Assembly (NCBI RefSeq): GCF_003436425.1
Contig: NZ_QSPK01000006.1
Span: 1-64,000, forward strand
Length of the DNA: 64,000 nucleotides
Direction: 5' to 3'
Source: Eubacterium sp. TM05-53
GTDB lineage: Bacteria; Bacillota_I; Bacilli_A; Erysipelotrichales; Erysipelotrichaceae
Shown piece by piece: positions 1 to 8,151 of this stretch. Each line of letters begins with the position of its first letter. The first letter of the stretch is position 1. Under the pieces are notes generated by a model. That model did not search any database, had not been told where the DNA came from, and saw only the letters and a program-made list of their open reading frames with translations. Made by a program: the position numbers and the translations under genes.

Positions 1-1
1 A

Positions 2-88
2 TTATGTGTACAATTTAATTTGAATACTGTGTTAGCAATTAATTTGGCAATCAACATTTTATATGGAAATATAAAAAAGAGCGTTTAA
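2..88 (+). CDS. possible 3' end of a rightward gene (partial)
   Basis: A reading frame is open from the window edge for 28 codons to a TAA at 86-88. Its predicted tail is hydrophobic and then basic (NLAINILYGNIKKSV). The stop lies inside a hairpin that also ends the leftward gene, which suits two converging genes sharing a terminator. The piece is too short to recognise a family, and an open frame of this length can occur by chance. Confidence 0.3.
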   Translation, partial: LCVQFNLNTVLAINLAINILYGNIKKSV

Positions 89-96
89 GCTCTTTT
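72..96 (-). terminator. intrinsic terminator of the acetylation operon, possibly bidirectional
   Basis: AAAAGAGC (75-82) pairs with GCTCTTTT (89-96) around loop GTTTAA. Read leftward, the stem runs into a T-tract made by the A-run at 73-78. It overlaps the stop codon of the DHHW gene. The near-symmetric A/T flanks could let it work in both directions. Confidence 0.8.
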
Positions 97-1237
97 AGTT
101 TGCCTCTAACATGTCGGCTAGGGAAGTGTCTTGCACGAATGTATTTGAGTTATTCATAAATAATACATCTGTGATTAAATCGTCTTTAATGAGTCTTGTG
201 TAGTCTTCAAAGTAATATCTGGCGTCTACGACTGTAATGGATGCGTATTGTGGAATCAAGAATGGTATTAGACTATTCGCATAGGAGTCTTTGATCAATA
301 GTAGGTGTCTTTTTGAGTTGTTGTCTACATTGATGTGGAATAGGGCTTTGTTGCCTCCCATAAAGACTGTGTATTGGTCTTTTGTTTCTAGTGCGTCTGA
401 GTGATAGATGGTTCTTGATTTTTTGTTTGTGGATTCGTCTGTGATGACATAATCACATTTATCTTTTGGTACGTAGATATCGATTTCGTCTTTGATGTTT
501 ACACTTCCTGTTTTATTGGCGAGTGTTCCTTCGAAGTTTGTCGTGACTGGATATATTGTATAATCGGATTGTTTGGTTGTTTTAAGGTTGAATGCTTTGG
601 CTATGTCTTGATAGGCATAGTAGGTTGCAAGGCTTGTCCAATGGTGGTCCGTTTTATAATATAAGTATTCGTCTTTGTGTTTTTTTAATGTATTTCGCAA
701 ATCTATTTTTACGATGGAATCATCTAATTTACTATAGATGTTGTCTATTTGTTTATCTTGGTTTAGGGTAACTGCATATTTTGGCAGGGACTCTTTTTTT
801 ATGCTTACCGCATTTGGTGCAGTCACAAATCCTACGTTGAGTTCTGGATAGTTTTGTTTAAATGCGTTTATGGCGTTTAGATTTCTTTCGAGTTGTTCCT
901 TGTTTGGTTTGGCTGTTTTTTCAATAAGGCCTTGTTTAGTCAGGAATACGTCTTGTATTTCTTTTACGCCAAAGGTTTTTTGAATCAAGTATTTAATGTG
1001 TATGTTTTGATCTCTACATACGAATTGATCAGAGAACCATGTGTTTAAGTCTTTTGTGTATTGTCCGGATAATACGTGTTCTGTATTCCATGATGGAAAG
1101 GTTTGTAGGGGTCTATTTTCTGTTTCGGATTGTTTATGGTCAGGAATGATGATGTTTACTGTCATTGTTGCTATTGCTGCTACACTAACAACTTTGGCTA
1201 GGCTGCTTGCCATAATGTTTGAATATTTATGTTTCAT
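95..1237 (-). CDS. DHHW-family protein, polysaccharide O-acetylation partner
   Basis: This 380-residue protein has one N-terminal membrane segment (about residues 9-31) and an extracellular domain of the DHHW family, related to AlgX/AlgJ. The name-giving motif is present at residues 197-200 (KTDHHWT). A later block, LLIKDSYANS, matches the GDS-like serine region of these SGNH-type acetyltransferases. Family members take acyl groups passed by an MBOAT protein and place them on exported glycans. The gene is last in a three-gene leftward operon, 15 bases after the MBOAT gene, which supports that pairing. The glycan substrate is not shown by the sequence. Confidence 0.85.
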   Translation of the reverse strand: MKHKYSNIMASSLAKVVSVAAIATMTVNIIIPDHKQSETENRPLQTFPSWNTEHVLSGQYTKDLNTWFSDQFVCRDQNIHIKYLIQKTFGVKEIQDVFLTKQGLIEKTAKPNKEQLERNLNAINAFKQNYPELNVGFVTAPNAVSIKKESLPKYAVTLNQDKQIDNIYSKLDDSIVKIDLRNTLKKHKDEYLYYKTDHHWTSLATYYAYQDIAKAFNLKTTKQSDYTIYPVTTNFEGTLANKTGSVNIKDEIDIYVPKDKCDYVITDESTNKKSRTIYHSDALETKDQYTVFMGGNKALFHINVDNNSKRHLLLIKDSYANSLIPFLIPQYASITVVDARYYFEDYTRLIKDDLITDVLFMNNSNTFVQDTSLADMLEAN

Positions 1238-1252
1238 GTTAGACCTCCTTTT

Positions 1253-2632
1253 CTAGAATGAGAAGTATAGGAAAGAATGGTATGTTCCTCCTACAATAAA
1301 TGCGATACATACAATGATTAGAATCATGTAGATTGTCCATGTTGTGTATACGGCTTTCATTTTGTATTGGTTGTATACAAAGATTTGAATTCTGTCATAG
1401 ACTTTTGTACTGAGTAGAATGGCGAGTACGAATAATATGAAATAGGATTTCAACATAAACTTGGCTTGATTATTTGCGAATGTTGTTGCGCCTATACCTA
1501 TCATTTTTCCAAGTGTTGTAAATGCAGTTGTGATATTTGGACTCATAAAGAATACCCATCCAATCAATACTACGAGTAATGTATAGATGTGGGATATTGG
1601 TTTTGGAAGTTTTTCGAGTTTTTCTCTTAAGAAGAATTTTTCTAGGAGTAAAAGACATCCATAATAGAGTCCCCATAGGATAAATGTCCAGTTAGCGCCA
1701 TGCCAGAGTCCTGTACAGAACCATACAATAAAGATGTTTCTTATGTATGTGTTTTTGTCTACGCGATTACCGCCTAATGGAATATATAGATAATCTCTAA
1801 ACCATTGGGATAGGGAAATATGCCATTTTCTCCAGAAGTCTTGCACGGATGTGGCTGTGTATGGATGGTCGAAGTTTGGTTTGAAGTCAAAGCCAAAGAA
1901 TCTTGAGAGTCCGATGGCCATGTCTGAATAGCCGGAGAAGTCAAAATAGATTTGTAGCATGTAACAAATGGCTAATAGCCATACGCCTAGAGTGGAAGTA
2001 TTATTTTGAAGTATGGAGTAGACATAAGATAATTGGTCGGCTAATAGTACTTTCTTAATGAGTCCTTTACTGAATAGAACCATGCCAGATGCGTATTGTG
2101 CTTTTGAGAGGGTTCTATTTGTTAATTGGTCTTCCATTTCGTGGTAGGAAACAATGGGTCCCATACTGATTTTTCCAAAGAAACTTACATAGAGTGTGAA
2201 GAGTATGATGTTTTTTTGTGGTTTACTTTTACCGTTATATACATCGAATATGTATGAGAGTTCACTGAATGTAAAGAAGGATAGTCCTACGGGTAAAGCT
2301 ATTTTAAGATTGGATTGTATGTGGAGTATGTCCATTAAAAATCCTGTATATTTATAGAAGCCAAGAATGAATAGGTTAACAACTACGGATACTATGATTA
2401 GTATTTTTTTAGTTTTTTCATCATCTTGCGCTTCTAGTTCAAATGCTGTGAAGTAGTTCCATAGAATGGATAGTATTAATAGTACGACATAGATTGGGTT
2501 GGACCATGCATAAAAGAGTAGGCTGAATACTACTAATAGAATGTTTTGTAGGTTTATGTTTCTGATTTGCTTTGTGAGTAGAACACTAATGGGTAGGAAA
2601 CAAAATAAAAAAATTAAATCTGTGAATACCAT
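1253..2632 (-). CDS. MBOAT-family membrane O-acyltransferase (AlgI-like)
   Basis: This is a 459-residue polytopic protein of usual AlgI/DltB-like length. The conserved MBOAT histidine is H311 in TGLWHGANWTFILWG, and a second typical block, QDFWRKWHISLSQWF, lies upstream. Such proteins move acyl groups from a cytoplasmic donor across the membrane to an extracellular transferase. The gene starts 3 bases after the DUF4358 gene and is followed by the DHHW gene, an arrangement seen in many Bacillota. O-acetylation of a surface polysaccharide is more likely than teichoic acid D-alanylation, because no dltA, dltC or dltD lies nearby. Confidence 0.92.
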   Translation of the reverse strand: MVFTDLIFLFCFLPISVLLTKQIRNINLQNILLVVFSLLFYAWSNPIYVVLLILSILWNYFTAFELEAQDDEKTKKILIIVSVVVNLFILGFYKYTGFLMDILHIQSNLKIALPVGLSFFTFSELSYIFDVYNGKSKPQKNIILFTLYVSFFGKISMGPIVSYHEMEDQLTNRTLSKAQYASGMVLFSKGLIKKVLLADQLSYVYSILQNNTSTLGVWLLAICYMLQIYFDFSGYSDMAIGLSRFFGFDFKPNFDHPYTATSVQDFWRKWHISLSQWFRDYLYIPLGGNRVDKNTYIRNIFIVWFCTGLWHGANWTFILWGLYYGCLLLLEKFFLREKLEKLPKPISHIYTLLVVLIGWVFFMSPNITTAFTTLGKMIGIGATTFANNQAKFMLKSYFILFVLAILLSTKVYDRIQIFVYNQYKMKAVYTTWTIYMILIIVCIAFIVGGTYHSFLYFSF

Positions 2633-2635
2633 ATT

Positions 2636-3124
2636 TTATTCCCCCTCGCTTAATACTTTTTTGAATTGATCATTCATTGTGTTTGCATCTTTTTTTACTG
2701 CATATAAGCCATAGTTTCCATGGGTATCAATAATAGCGTTTTTTAATAGTTCGGCTTGTTGTGGTGCATAGCCTTCAAAGATGCCTTTTTGATTTTTAAC
2801 TCTTTTTTCAATAGTTTCTTTAAATGGTTCTTGTTGAGAATGGTCTTTAAATTTCACTAAGACAAATTCACTCGCACTCATAGCGTCGTCGGATTTGTAG
2901 TAGATTACACTTTCATATTGTGATGGATCTAAGTCTAGAAATCGTTTCATACTTAAATTATCTTGTTGGCTAAGTCCATCAAGATTGATGTTTTCTATGG
3001 TTTTATTTTGTACTTCTTCCATAGTTTTCGTACTGTCTTTGTCGTATGAGAAATTTGTGGATAGTAAAATAATGAATCCGATGAGAACGAATCCTTTTAA
3101 AATGGTGAATATATACTTTTTCAT
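2636..3124 (-). CDS. DUF4358 membrane-anchored protein
   Basis: This 162-residue protein has an N-terminal membrane anchor (about residues 8-24) without a lipobox cysteine, followed by an extracellular domain. Blocks such as YESVIYYKSDDAMSASEF and FEGYAPQQAELLKNA resemble DUF4358. DUF4358 proteins often accompany MBOAT/DHHW genes, and their role is unknown. It is first in the leftward operon, with a good ribosome site (AAGGGG, on the minus strand within 3131-3140). A supporting role in polysaccharide acetylation is inferred from context only. Confidence 0.75.
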   Translation of the reverse strand: MKKYIFTILKGFVLIGFIILLSTNFSYDKDSTKTMEEVQNKTIENINLDGLSQQDNLSMKRFLDLDPSQYESVIYYKSDDAMSASEFVLVKFKDHSQQEPFKETIEKRVKNQKGIFEGYAPQQAELLKNAIIDTHGNYGLYAVKKDANTMNDQFKKVLSEGE

Positions 3125-3163
3125 AATCTCTATGCCCCTTATAATTTGATTGTGATTACTTCA

Positions 3164-3190
3164 ATTATATCATAAATTCTATGATATAAT
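3164..3190. promoter_or_regulatory. mirror-image divergent promoters in one inverted repeat
   Basis: Eleven-base arms (3164-3174 and 3180-3190) surround a 5-base spacer, and each arm reads TATGATATAAT outward. Each arm therefore carries an extended -10 element (TGATATAAT), one for the acetylation operon and one for the SGNH lipoprotein. The predicted rightward start, near 3197, falls almost on that gene's ribosome site. Shared or mutually exclusive control is inferred. Confidence 0.7.
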
Positions 3191-3211
3191 TTGACTAAAG
3201 GGGATATAAAC

Positions 3212-3937
3212 ATGAAAAAATTTGGTATTATCGGTTTGGTTGTATGTAATTGTTTACTTACGGGTTGTGAAAGTCATAATGAGGGCATTTCTTATATTAA
3301 GAAACAGGAGAGTTTGGATACAAAAGAATTGTCTAAGCATTTAACGAATAAGCGTATTGAAGAAAAGTTGACTATGGTTAAAGATGGGACATTAGATGTA
3401 TTTTCTATGTTTGAAGATTATGCCATTTATGGCGATTCTCGTGTATATGGATTTGCGTCTTATGGGTATTTGCCTTGGAATCGTGTGTTTGCAGCTGCAG
3501 GAAACACGATTTTGAATATTTCGGATTATAGTGAGGCATTAAAAGAAATCAATCCTTCTAATATTTATTTTTCTTATGGAGTAAATGATATGGGATTGGA
3601 TTTAAAGACAGAAAATGGAACGTATGGGGATTTGTATGAAGAAAAAGTAAAGGGTGTTTTAGAGATTTGTCCCAATGCGAATATATTTATTAATTCAATT
3701 GTTTGTCCTACGCCATCTGCGGTTGAAGAACATCCTGGATGGTCTAAAACGGATGATTATAATAGTCAATTACAAGAGATGTGTCAAAGAAATGGTTGGA
3801 ATTATGTAGATATTTCAGATATCACAAATCATGGTGAGGATAAGTATTATCAAGAGGATGGAGTCCATTACATTCAGGATTTGTATCCTGTATGGGCTGA
3901 AAGAATGATTGGTGAAACAATTAAAGTTATTGGATAG
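3212..3937 (+). CDS. SGNH/GDSL-type hydrolase lipoprotein
   Basis: The protein has a lipoprotein signal peptide with lipobox LTGC (Cys19) and then an SGNH hydrolase fold. The nucleophile block is YGDSR (Ser76), the Gly/Asn block is YGVNDMG (Asn125), and the C-terminal pair is DGVH (Asp216, His219). The ATG at 3212 was chosen because AAAGGGG sits 8-9 bases before it; a TTG at 3191 lies within the promoter. It should be tethered outside the membrane and may be an acetyl- or acyl-esterase, or a transferase. Divergence from the acetylation operon suggests it acts on the same O-acetyl groups, but the substrate is unproven. Confidence 0.85.
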   Translation: MKKFGIIGLVVCNCLLTGCESHNEGISYIKKQESLDTKELSKHLTNKRIEEKLTMVKDGTLDVFSMFEDYAIYGDSRVYGFASYGYLPWNRVFAAAGNTILNISDYSEALKEINPSNIYFSYGVNDMGLDLKTENGTYGDLYEEKVKGVLEICPNANIFINSIVCPTPSAVEEHPGWSKTDDYNSQLQEMCQRNGWNYVDISDITNHGEDKYYQEDGVHYIQDLYPVWAERMIGETIKVIG

Positions 3938-3965
3938 AAGGATTAAGATCCTTCTTTCTTTTTTT
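3936..3965 (+). terminator. intrinsic terminator after the SGNH lipoprotein gene
   Basis: AGAAGGAT pairs with ATCCTTCT around loop TAAG, followed by a T-rich run. The stem begins within the stop codon. Confidence 0.85.
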
Positions 3966-3992
3966 GTAGGATACTTTATGGTGTGTTATACT
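3964..3992 (+). promoter_or_regulatory. promoter for glmM
   Basis: TTGTAG (3964-3969), a 17-base spacer and TATACT (3987-3992) preceded by TG, an extended -10. It overlaps the T-tract of the upstream terminator and leaves a leader of about 90 bases. A TATACT-like repeat near 4012 is an alternative. Confidence 0.55.
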
Positions 3993-4090
3993 TTTACAGA
4001 AAGATGTATATTATACTACATAGCTGTTAGAAATATTCTTAACTTGATTATAGTAGTTGAGTACATGCAATAAATGGAGGTTTTAAAGAA

Positions 4091-5425
4091 ATGGGTAAGT
4101 ATTTTGGAACAGATGGAGTTCGTGGTAAGGCAAATGAGGGTTTAACTCTAGATATGTCTATTAAGATTGGACAATATTTAGGCTGGTATTATGGAAAAGA
4201 AAAACATGCGAAAATCTTGATTGGTAAAGACACAAGACTTAGTGGAGACATGTTTGAATTAGGTCTTGCGGCGGGTGCTACAAGCATGGGGGCTCAAGTC
4301 TATTTATTAGGTGTATGTCCAACTCCGGCTATTTCTTATTTGGTTCGTAAAGAACGCTTTGATTGTGGAATCATGGTAAGTGCAAGTCACAATCCATATT
4401 ATGATAATGGAATCAAGTGTTTTAACCACAATGGAGAGAAGATGGAAGAAGAACTTCTTCTTGAAGTTGAAAAATATATGGATGGTTTAACCGATTTAGA
4501 TCTAGTGACTGGAGATCACATTGGAGAATATTTTAAATGGGAAGATGGACTAGAAATCTATATGAGCTGGTTAAAAGAATGTGTTCCTGTAGACTTATCT
4601 GGTATGAAGATTCTTTGTGACTTGGCAAATGGGTCTGCGACAAGTACTGCGGTTGAAACATTGGATTCTTTAGGTGCTACAGTGGAAGCCATCAGTAATT
4701 CACCAAATGGAATCAACATCAACAATAAGTGTGGATCTACACATCCTGAAGGACTACAAAGAATGATGCGTGAAGGGGACTATGATATTGGTTTGGCATT
4801 TGATGGTGATGCCGATCGTTTGATCATGGTGGATTCAGATGGAAAGCTTTGCGATGGAGACTACATCTTATATATTTGTTCTCGCTACATGAAATCAATC
4901 AATCATTTAAACAAGAATATGGTTGTCACAACGGTTATGGCAAACCTAGGTTTATATAAGGCTTTAGATGCCAATAAGATTGATTATATTCAAACGGCAG
5001 TAGGAGATAAGTATGTATTTGAAGAAATGCAGAAGAATGACTACTGGGTTGGTGGAGAACAAAGTGGACACATCATTTTCTTAGAACATGAAGTAACGGG
5101 TGATGGTTTAATGACGGCTTTAAAGATTCTAGAAATCATGAAAGCTACAGGAAAATCATTGAAGGAATTAAGTGAAGGATTGTTTATTTATCCACAGTTA
5201 TTAAAGAATGTGACTGTTAAAGATAAGAATGCATGTCTAGAAAGTAAAGAACTACAAGAAGTTGTAGATTCAGTTGCGAATGATTTAGGAAATGAAGGAC
5301 GAATCCTAGTTCGTCCAAGTGGAACAGAGCCATTGATTCGTGTCATGGTGGAAGCGAAAACAGATGAGTTATGTGCTCAATATGTTAAGCGTGTTACAGA
5401 TTTCTTAGAAGAAAATAATTTTTAG
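4091..5425 (+). CDS. glmM: phosphoglucosamine mutase GlmM
   Basis: This 444-residue enzyme converts glucosamine-6-phosphate to glucosamine-1-phosphate in the cytoplasm, on the route to UDP-GlcNAc for peptidoglycan and surface glycans. It opens with the GlmM signature GKYFGTDGVRG. The phosphoserine loop is SASHNP (Ser99), the metal loop is DGDADR, the sugar-binding loop is GGEQSGH, and the phosphate-binding tail is RPSGTEPLIRV. Length is typical, and GGAGG precedes the ATG. In many Bacillota glmM follows cdaA and a YbbR-domain gene; here those partners are absent and it leads into glycosyltransferase genes. Confidence 0.97.
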   Translation: MGKYFGTDGVRGKANEGLTLDMSIKIGQYLGWYYGKEKHAKILIGKDTRLSGDMFELGLAAGATSMGAQVYLLGVCPTPAISYLVRKERFDCGIMVSASHNPYYDNGIKCFNHNGEKMEEELLLEVEKYMDGLTDLDLVTGDHIGEYFKWEDGLEIYMSWLKECVPVDLSGMKILCDLANGSATSTAVETLDSLGATVEAISNSPNGININNKCGSTHPEGLQRMMREGDYDIGLAFDGDADRLIMVDSDGKLCDGDYILYICSRYMKSINHLNKNMVVTTVMANLGLYKALDANKIDYIQTAVGDKYVFEEMQKNDYWVGGEQSGHIIFLEHEVTGDGLMTALKILEIMKATGKSLKELSEGLFIYPQLLKNVTVKDKNACLESKELQEVVDSVANDLGNEGRILVRPSGTEPLIRVMVEAKTDELCAQYVKRVTDFLEENNF

Positions 5426-5431
5426 TGTAAT

Positions 5432-5464
5432 AATAGTGTCAAAATATTAGCTTTTGGCACTATT
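5432..5464 (+). other. strong intergenic hairpin after glmM, no T-tract
   Basis: AATAGTGTCAAAA (5432-5444) pairs with TTTTGGCACTATT (5452-5464), with one G-U pair and a 7-base loop. No T-run follows. It may be a processing, stability or weak termination element separating glmM from the glycosyltransferases. Confidence 0.6.
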
Positions 5465-5486
5465 AAATTATAGAAAGGAGCCAATT

Positions 5487-6203
5487 ATGATTTCAGTGTG
5501 CATGGCCACATATAATGGTGAGAGGTATTTAAAAGAACAATTGGACTCTATTTTAAAACAAATTCAAAGTAGTGATGAGTTGATTGTTTCAGATGATGGT
5601 TCGAGTGATTTGACAAGAACGATTGTCCAGGAATATCAAAATCAATATAAAAACATTCATTTAGTGAATGGTCCTAAGTGTGGGGTTCAAAAGAATTTTG
5701 AGAATGCGTTAAAACATGCGAAGGGCGATATCTTATTTTTAAGTGATCAGGATGATATTTGGGTAGAAGGAAAGGTTGATCGAGTTCTAAAGGAATTTGA
5801 AAACAAAAATACTTTATGCGTTGTTCATGATGCTGAAATTGTAGATGGTAATTTAAATAGAGTTCAAGATTCATTTTTTAAATTAAAGAATGGGAAGCCA
5901 GGACTATTACATAATTTATATAAAAATGCATTTATTGGATGTTGTATGGCATTTAGAAAGAGTGTATTTGAAAAGAGTTATCCTTTTCCAGACCATATTG
6001 AGATGCATGATTGGTGGATTGGCTTGGTTGCAGAATGCATGGGAAATACTGTGTTTATTTATGAACCGTATTTAAAATATAGAAGGCATGGCGAAAATAC
6101 ATCTTCATTGCATCATCATCCATTAAAGAAAATGATTTCGAATCGTTTATATTTTATTTGGCAGTTAATTGTAAGGTGGAAACAGGTGGGTTGGCATGAT
6201 TAA
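5487..6203 (+). CDS. GT2 glycosyltransferase, rhamnosyltransferase-like
   Basis: This 238-residue GT-A enzyme opens with ISVCMATYNGERYLKEQL. It carries the nucleotide-binding block VSDDGSSD, the metal-binding block LSDQDDIW, and a C-terminal YRRHGENTSS typical of rhamnosyltransferase-like GT2 proteins. The ATG at 5487 is preceded by AAAGGAG; an upstream in-frame TTG at 5454 lies inside a hairpin and was rejected. The next GT2 gene overlaps it by 8 bases, so the two are probably translated together. A dTDP-rhamnose donor is plausible given rmlABCD in the window, but donor and acceptor are inferred. Confidence 0.88.
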   Translation: MISVCMATYNGERYLKEQLDSILKQIQSSDELIVSDDGSSDLTRTIVQEYQNQYKNIHLVNGPKCGVQKNFENALKHAKGDILFLSDQDDIWVEGKVDRVLKEFENKNTLCVVHDAEIVDGNLNRVQDSFFKLKNGKPGLLHNLYKNAFIGCCMAFRKSVFEKSYPFPDHIEMHDWWIGLVAECMGNTVFIYEPYLKYRRHGENTSSLHHHPLKKMISNRLYFIWQLIVRWKQVGWHD

Positions 6204-7020
6204 AATTGGTTCATGTACAGTACTATATAATCCGGATTCAAGTGTAATTTCAAATATAGAAACATATTCTAGCTTGTTTGATGTTTGTGTTGTAGTTGAC
6301 AATTCAGATTCAATCAATGAATTTTCAAAGTATTTTGAAGATAATCCATCATTTGTATATATTTCAATGCATGGCAACCAAGGAATTGCGGCTGCCATTA
6401 ATGCAGGTGTTGAATATTTAAATTCAAAGGAAATGAATTTTGTGTTGACTATGGATCAGGATAGTCAATTTCCTACAAAAGATTTTGAAAAGATTTATAG
6501 TTTGATTGAAAAATATAAGGATGAATATTCTTTGATTGGTTTGGATGTAAATAAAGTCAGTTATGATCAAGAAATAAAAGATGTACCTTATTGGATCACT
6601 TCAGGAAATTTTGTGAATATTCGGGATTTTTATAAAGTGGGTCAAATGAATGAATCTTTATTTATTGATTATGTAGATTTTGATTTGGGATATAGATTTA
6701 AACAGGCAAATCTAAAGATAGGATATTTGCCTGGATATTGTATTTCACATACAATTGGAAATCCGATTGAGATTCAATTTTTAGGGAAAACTTTTTATGC
6801 ATTAAATCATTCGCCAATCCGATATTATTATCGATATAGAAATTCGTACTATTTATATCACAATGTGGATAAGAAATTCTTTAAAAAGGAGTATCATAGG
6901 GAGATTTTTGGTAGTTTAATTAAAATGATTCTTTTTGAAAAGAATCGAAAAGAAAAGTTAAAAATGATAAAAAAAGGCATTCAAGACGCAAAATTAAATC
7001 ATTTAGGGAAGTTTGAATAG
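6196..7020 (+). CDS. GT2 glycosyltransferase, RfbF/rhamnosyltransferase-like
   Basis: This 274-residue GT2 protein resembles the RfbF rhamnosyltransferase group. The N-terminal TVLYNPD replaces the usual VPVYN, followed by VVVDNSDS and a metal-binding LTMDQDSQF. The acceptor region includes ITSGNFVNIRDF and FIDYVDFDLGYR. It is a paralogue of the protein at 15247-16086, with the same order of blocks. It overlaps the preceding GT2 gene. A cytoplasmic role adding rhamnose or a similar sugar to a lipid-linked glycan is likely. Confidence 0.88.
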   Translation: MIKIGSCTVLYNPDSSVISNIETYSSLFDVCVVVDNSDSINEFSKYFEDNPSFVYISMHGNQGIAAAINAGVEYLNSKEMNFVLTMDQDSQFPTKDFEKIYSLIEKYKDEYSLIGLDVNKVSYDQEIKDVPYWITSGNFVNIRDFYKVGQMNESLFIDYVDFDLGYRFKQANLKIGYLPGYCISHTIGNPIEIQFLGKTFYALNHSPIRYYYRYRNSYYLYHNVDKKFFKKEYHREIFGSLIKMILFEKNRKEKLKMIKKGIQDAKLNHLGKFE

Positions 7021-7030
7021 CTAATTTATT

Positions 7031-7059
7031 TTGTTTCGTGGGGTAGGATGTGTTATACT
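7031..7059 (+). promoter_or_regulatory. promoter of the GT-LCP operon
   Basis: TTGTTT (7031-7036), a 17-base spacer and TATACT (7054-7059) with an upstream TG extension. The -10 block TGTTATACTTT is the same as at the glmM promoter. Confidence 0.65.
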
Positions 7060-7065
7060 TTTTAG

Positions 7066-7197
7066 CGTAGAAAATATTTCTACAAAGGGAAAGATAAATA
7101 TTGGGAATAAAGTCGGTATGACTTTTATATAGAATTTTTTAGTTTTAACTGGGGATAGTTAAAAGGCTAAATCAAACTTAAGACAAGGGAGTCAATT
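7066..7197 (+). promoter_or_regulatory. structured 5' leader with three hairpins
   Basis: The predicted leader of about 130 bases contains three hairpins. GTAGAAA/TTTCTAC (7067-7083) lies at the extreme 5' end. AAAGTC/GACTTT (7109-7125) follows, with a T-run at 7135-7140. The third is a roughly 12-bp stem, TTAGTTTTAACT / AGTTAAAA-GG-CTAA (7139-7170). AAGGGAG then precedes the ATG. It matches no riboswitch I know and could stabilise the mRNA or control elongation. Confidence 0.5.
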
Positions 7198-8151
7198 ATG
7201 TTAGTCACAATAATTAGTGCAGTTCATTCTTTGCGTATGGGATTTGTAAAGGAATATTACACTTCTAGGGGGTATGAAGTTGAAAATATTACTTTAGATA
7301 CAAGTTCTGTATCATCCTTATTTACGCAATTCGAGGTTTCTAAAAAAATTAGAAAGACCATCGAAAATATGAAGCCAGATGTTGTGTATTGTGAAGCATT
7401 GTTTGACTTGCTTATAAAAGAACTTGGAGTATTAAAGAGAAAAAATAATAATATGAAATTGATTTTTGATGTATGTGAATATTCAGATTCTTTACATCAA
7501 AAGTATTTAAGTCAGGCGGATGTATTGTTTTGTAGTAATGAATTGTATAGGGGGTACATTCATGGAGCTACATTGTTATATCCAATAAATGGTCAGAATT
7601 GTATACCATCAAGTCCTGAATTAATGAAGGATGAAATATCTTTTTGTATAGTAAGAAACGATAGGGTGAATAATTACCTGATTCTTTCTTTTTTAAGAGA
7701 ATGTTGTTCATTCAAACCGTGTGTGCTTCATATTATAGGAGACTGGAAGCAAAAAGATAGTTTTATCCAAGATGTTTTAAATGTGGGGGCAAATGTTATT
7801 GATCATAAAAAATTAATGACTCAAGTAAGAATGCAGGAAGTCTTTGATCAATGTCAGTATGCTTTGAATATGAAGAAATATGATGGCTTAAATAAGGAGT
7901 CTTTGGATTATATGTGTGGTCAGATTCCAATTATAAATTCTGTAAATGGGGATTTAAAGAATTTATGTGAGCTATGGGATATAGGTATGAATATTGATAA
8001 TGAGAATTATAAACAGATTGCTGAAGTTGTATGTAAAGAAAATGAAGATGTACAATTGAAGCGAAGAAATCATATTCGTAATTTATACAACACGTATTTC
8101 ACGAAAGAAATATTTTTTGAAACACTAGATAAATCAGGAGGAATTATATGA
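7198..8151 (+). CDS. putative GT-B (GT4-like) glycosyltransferase
   Basis: This 317-residue protein has no strong signature motif. It opens with TIISAVHSLRMGFVKEYY, like the acceptor half of a GT-B enzyme. KPDVVYCEALFDLL and LIFDVCEYSDS resemble the middle strands of GT4 enzymes. A C-terminal half with VLHIIGDW and NMKKYDGLNKESLDYMCGQ could be the nucleotide-sugar half. The usual GT4 E-x7-E is not clear, so catalytic competence is uncertain. It is first in a two-gene operon and overlaps the LCP gene by 4 bases (ATGA), suggesting work on the glycan the LCP protein attaches. Confidence 0.5.
   Translation: MLVTIISAVHSLRMGFVKEYYTSRGYEVENITLDTSSVSSLFTQFEVSKKIRKTIENMKPDVVYCEALFDLLIKELGVLKRKNNNMKLIFDVCEYSDSLHQKYLSQADVLFCSNELYRGYIHGATLLYPINGQNCIPSSPELMKDEISFCIVRNDRVNNYLILSFLRECCSFKPCVLHIIGDWKQKDSFIQDVLNVGANVIDHKKLMTQVRMQEVFDQCQYALNMKKYDGLNKESLDYMCGQIPIINSVNGDLKNLCELWDIGMNIDNENYKQIAEVVCKENEDVQLKRRNHIRNLYNTYFTKEIFFETLDKSGGII

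Noticed and set aside
3191..3211. TTG start for the SGNH lipoprotein
   Set aside because: It overlaps the promoter, lacks a ribosome site, and would bury the signal peptide behind extra residues.
3993..4090. glmS-type riboswitch in the glmM leader
   Set aside because: The leader lacks the complex pseudoknotted core and is too short.
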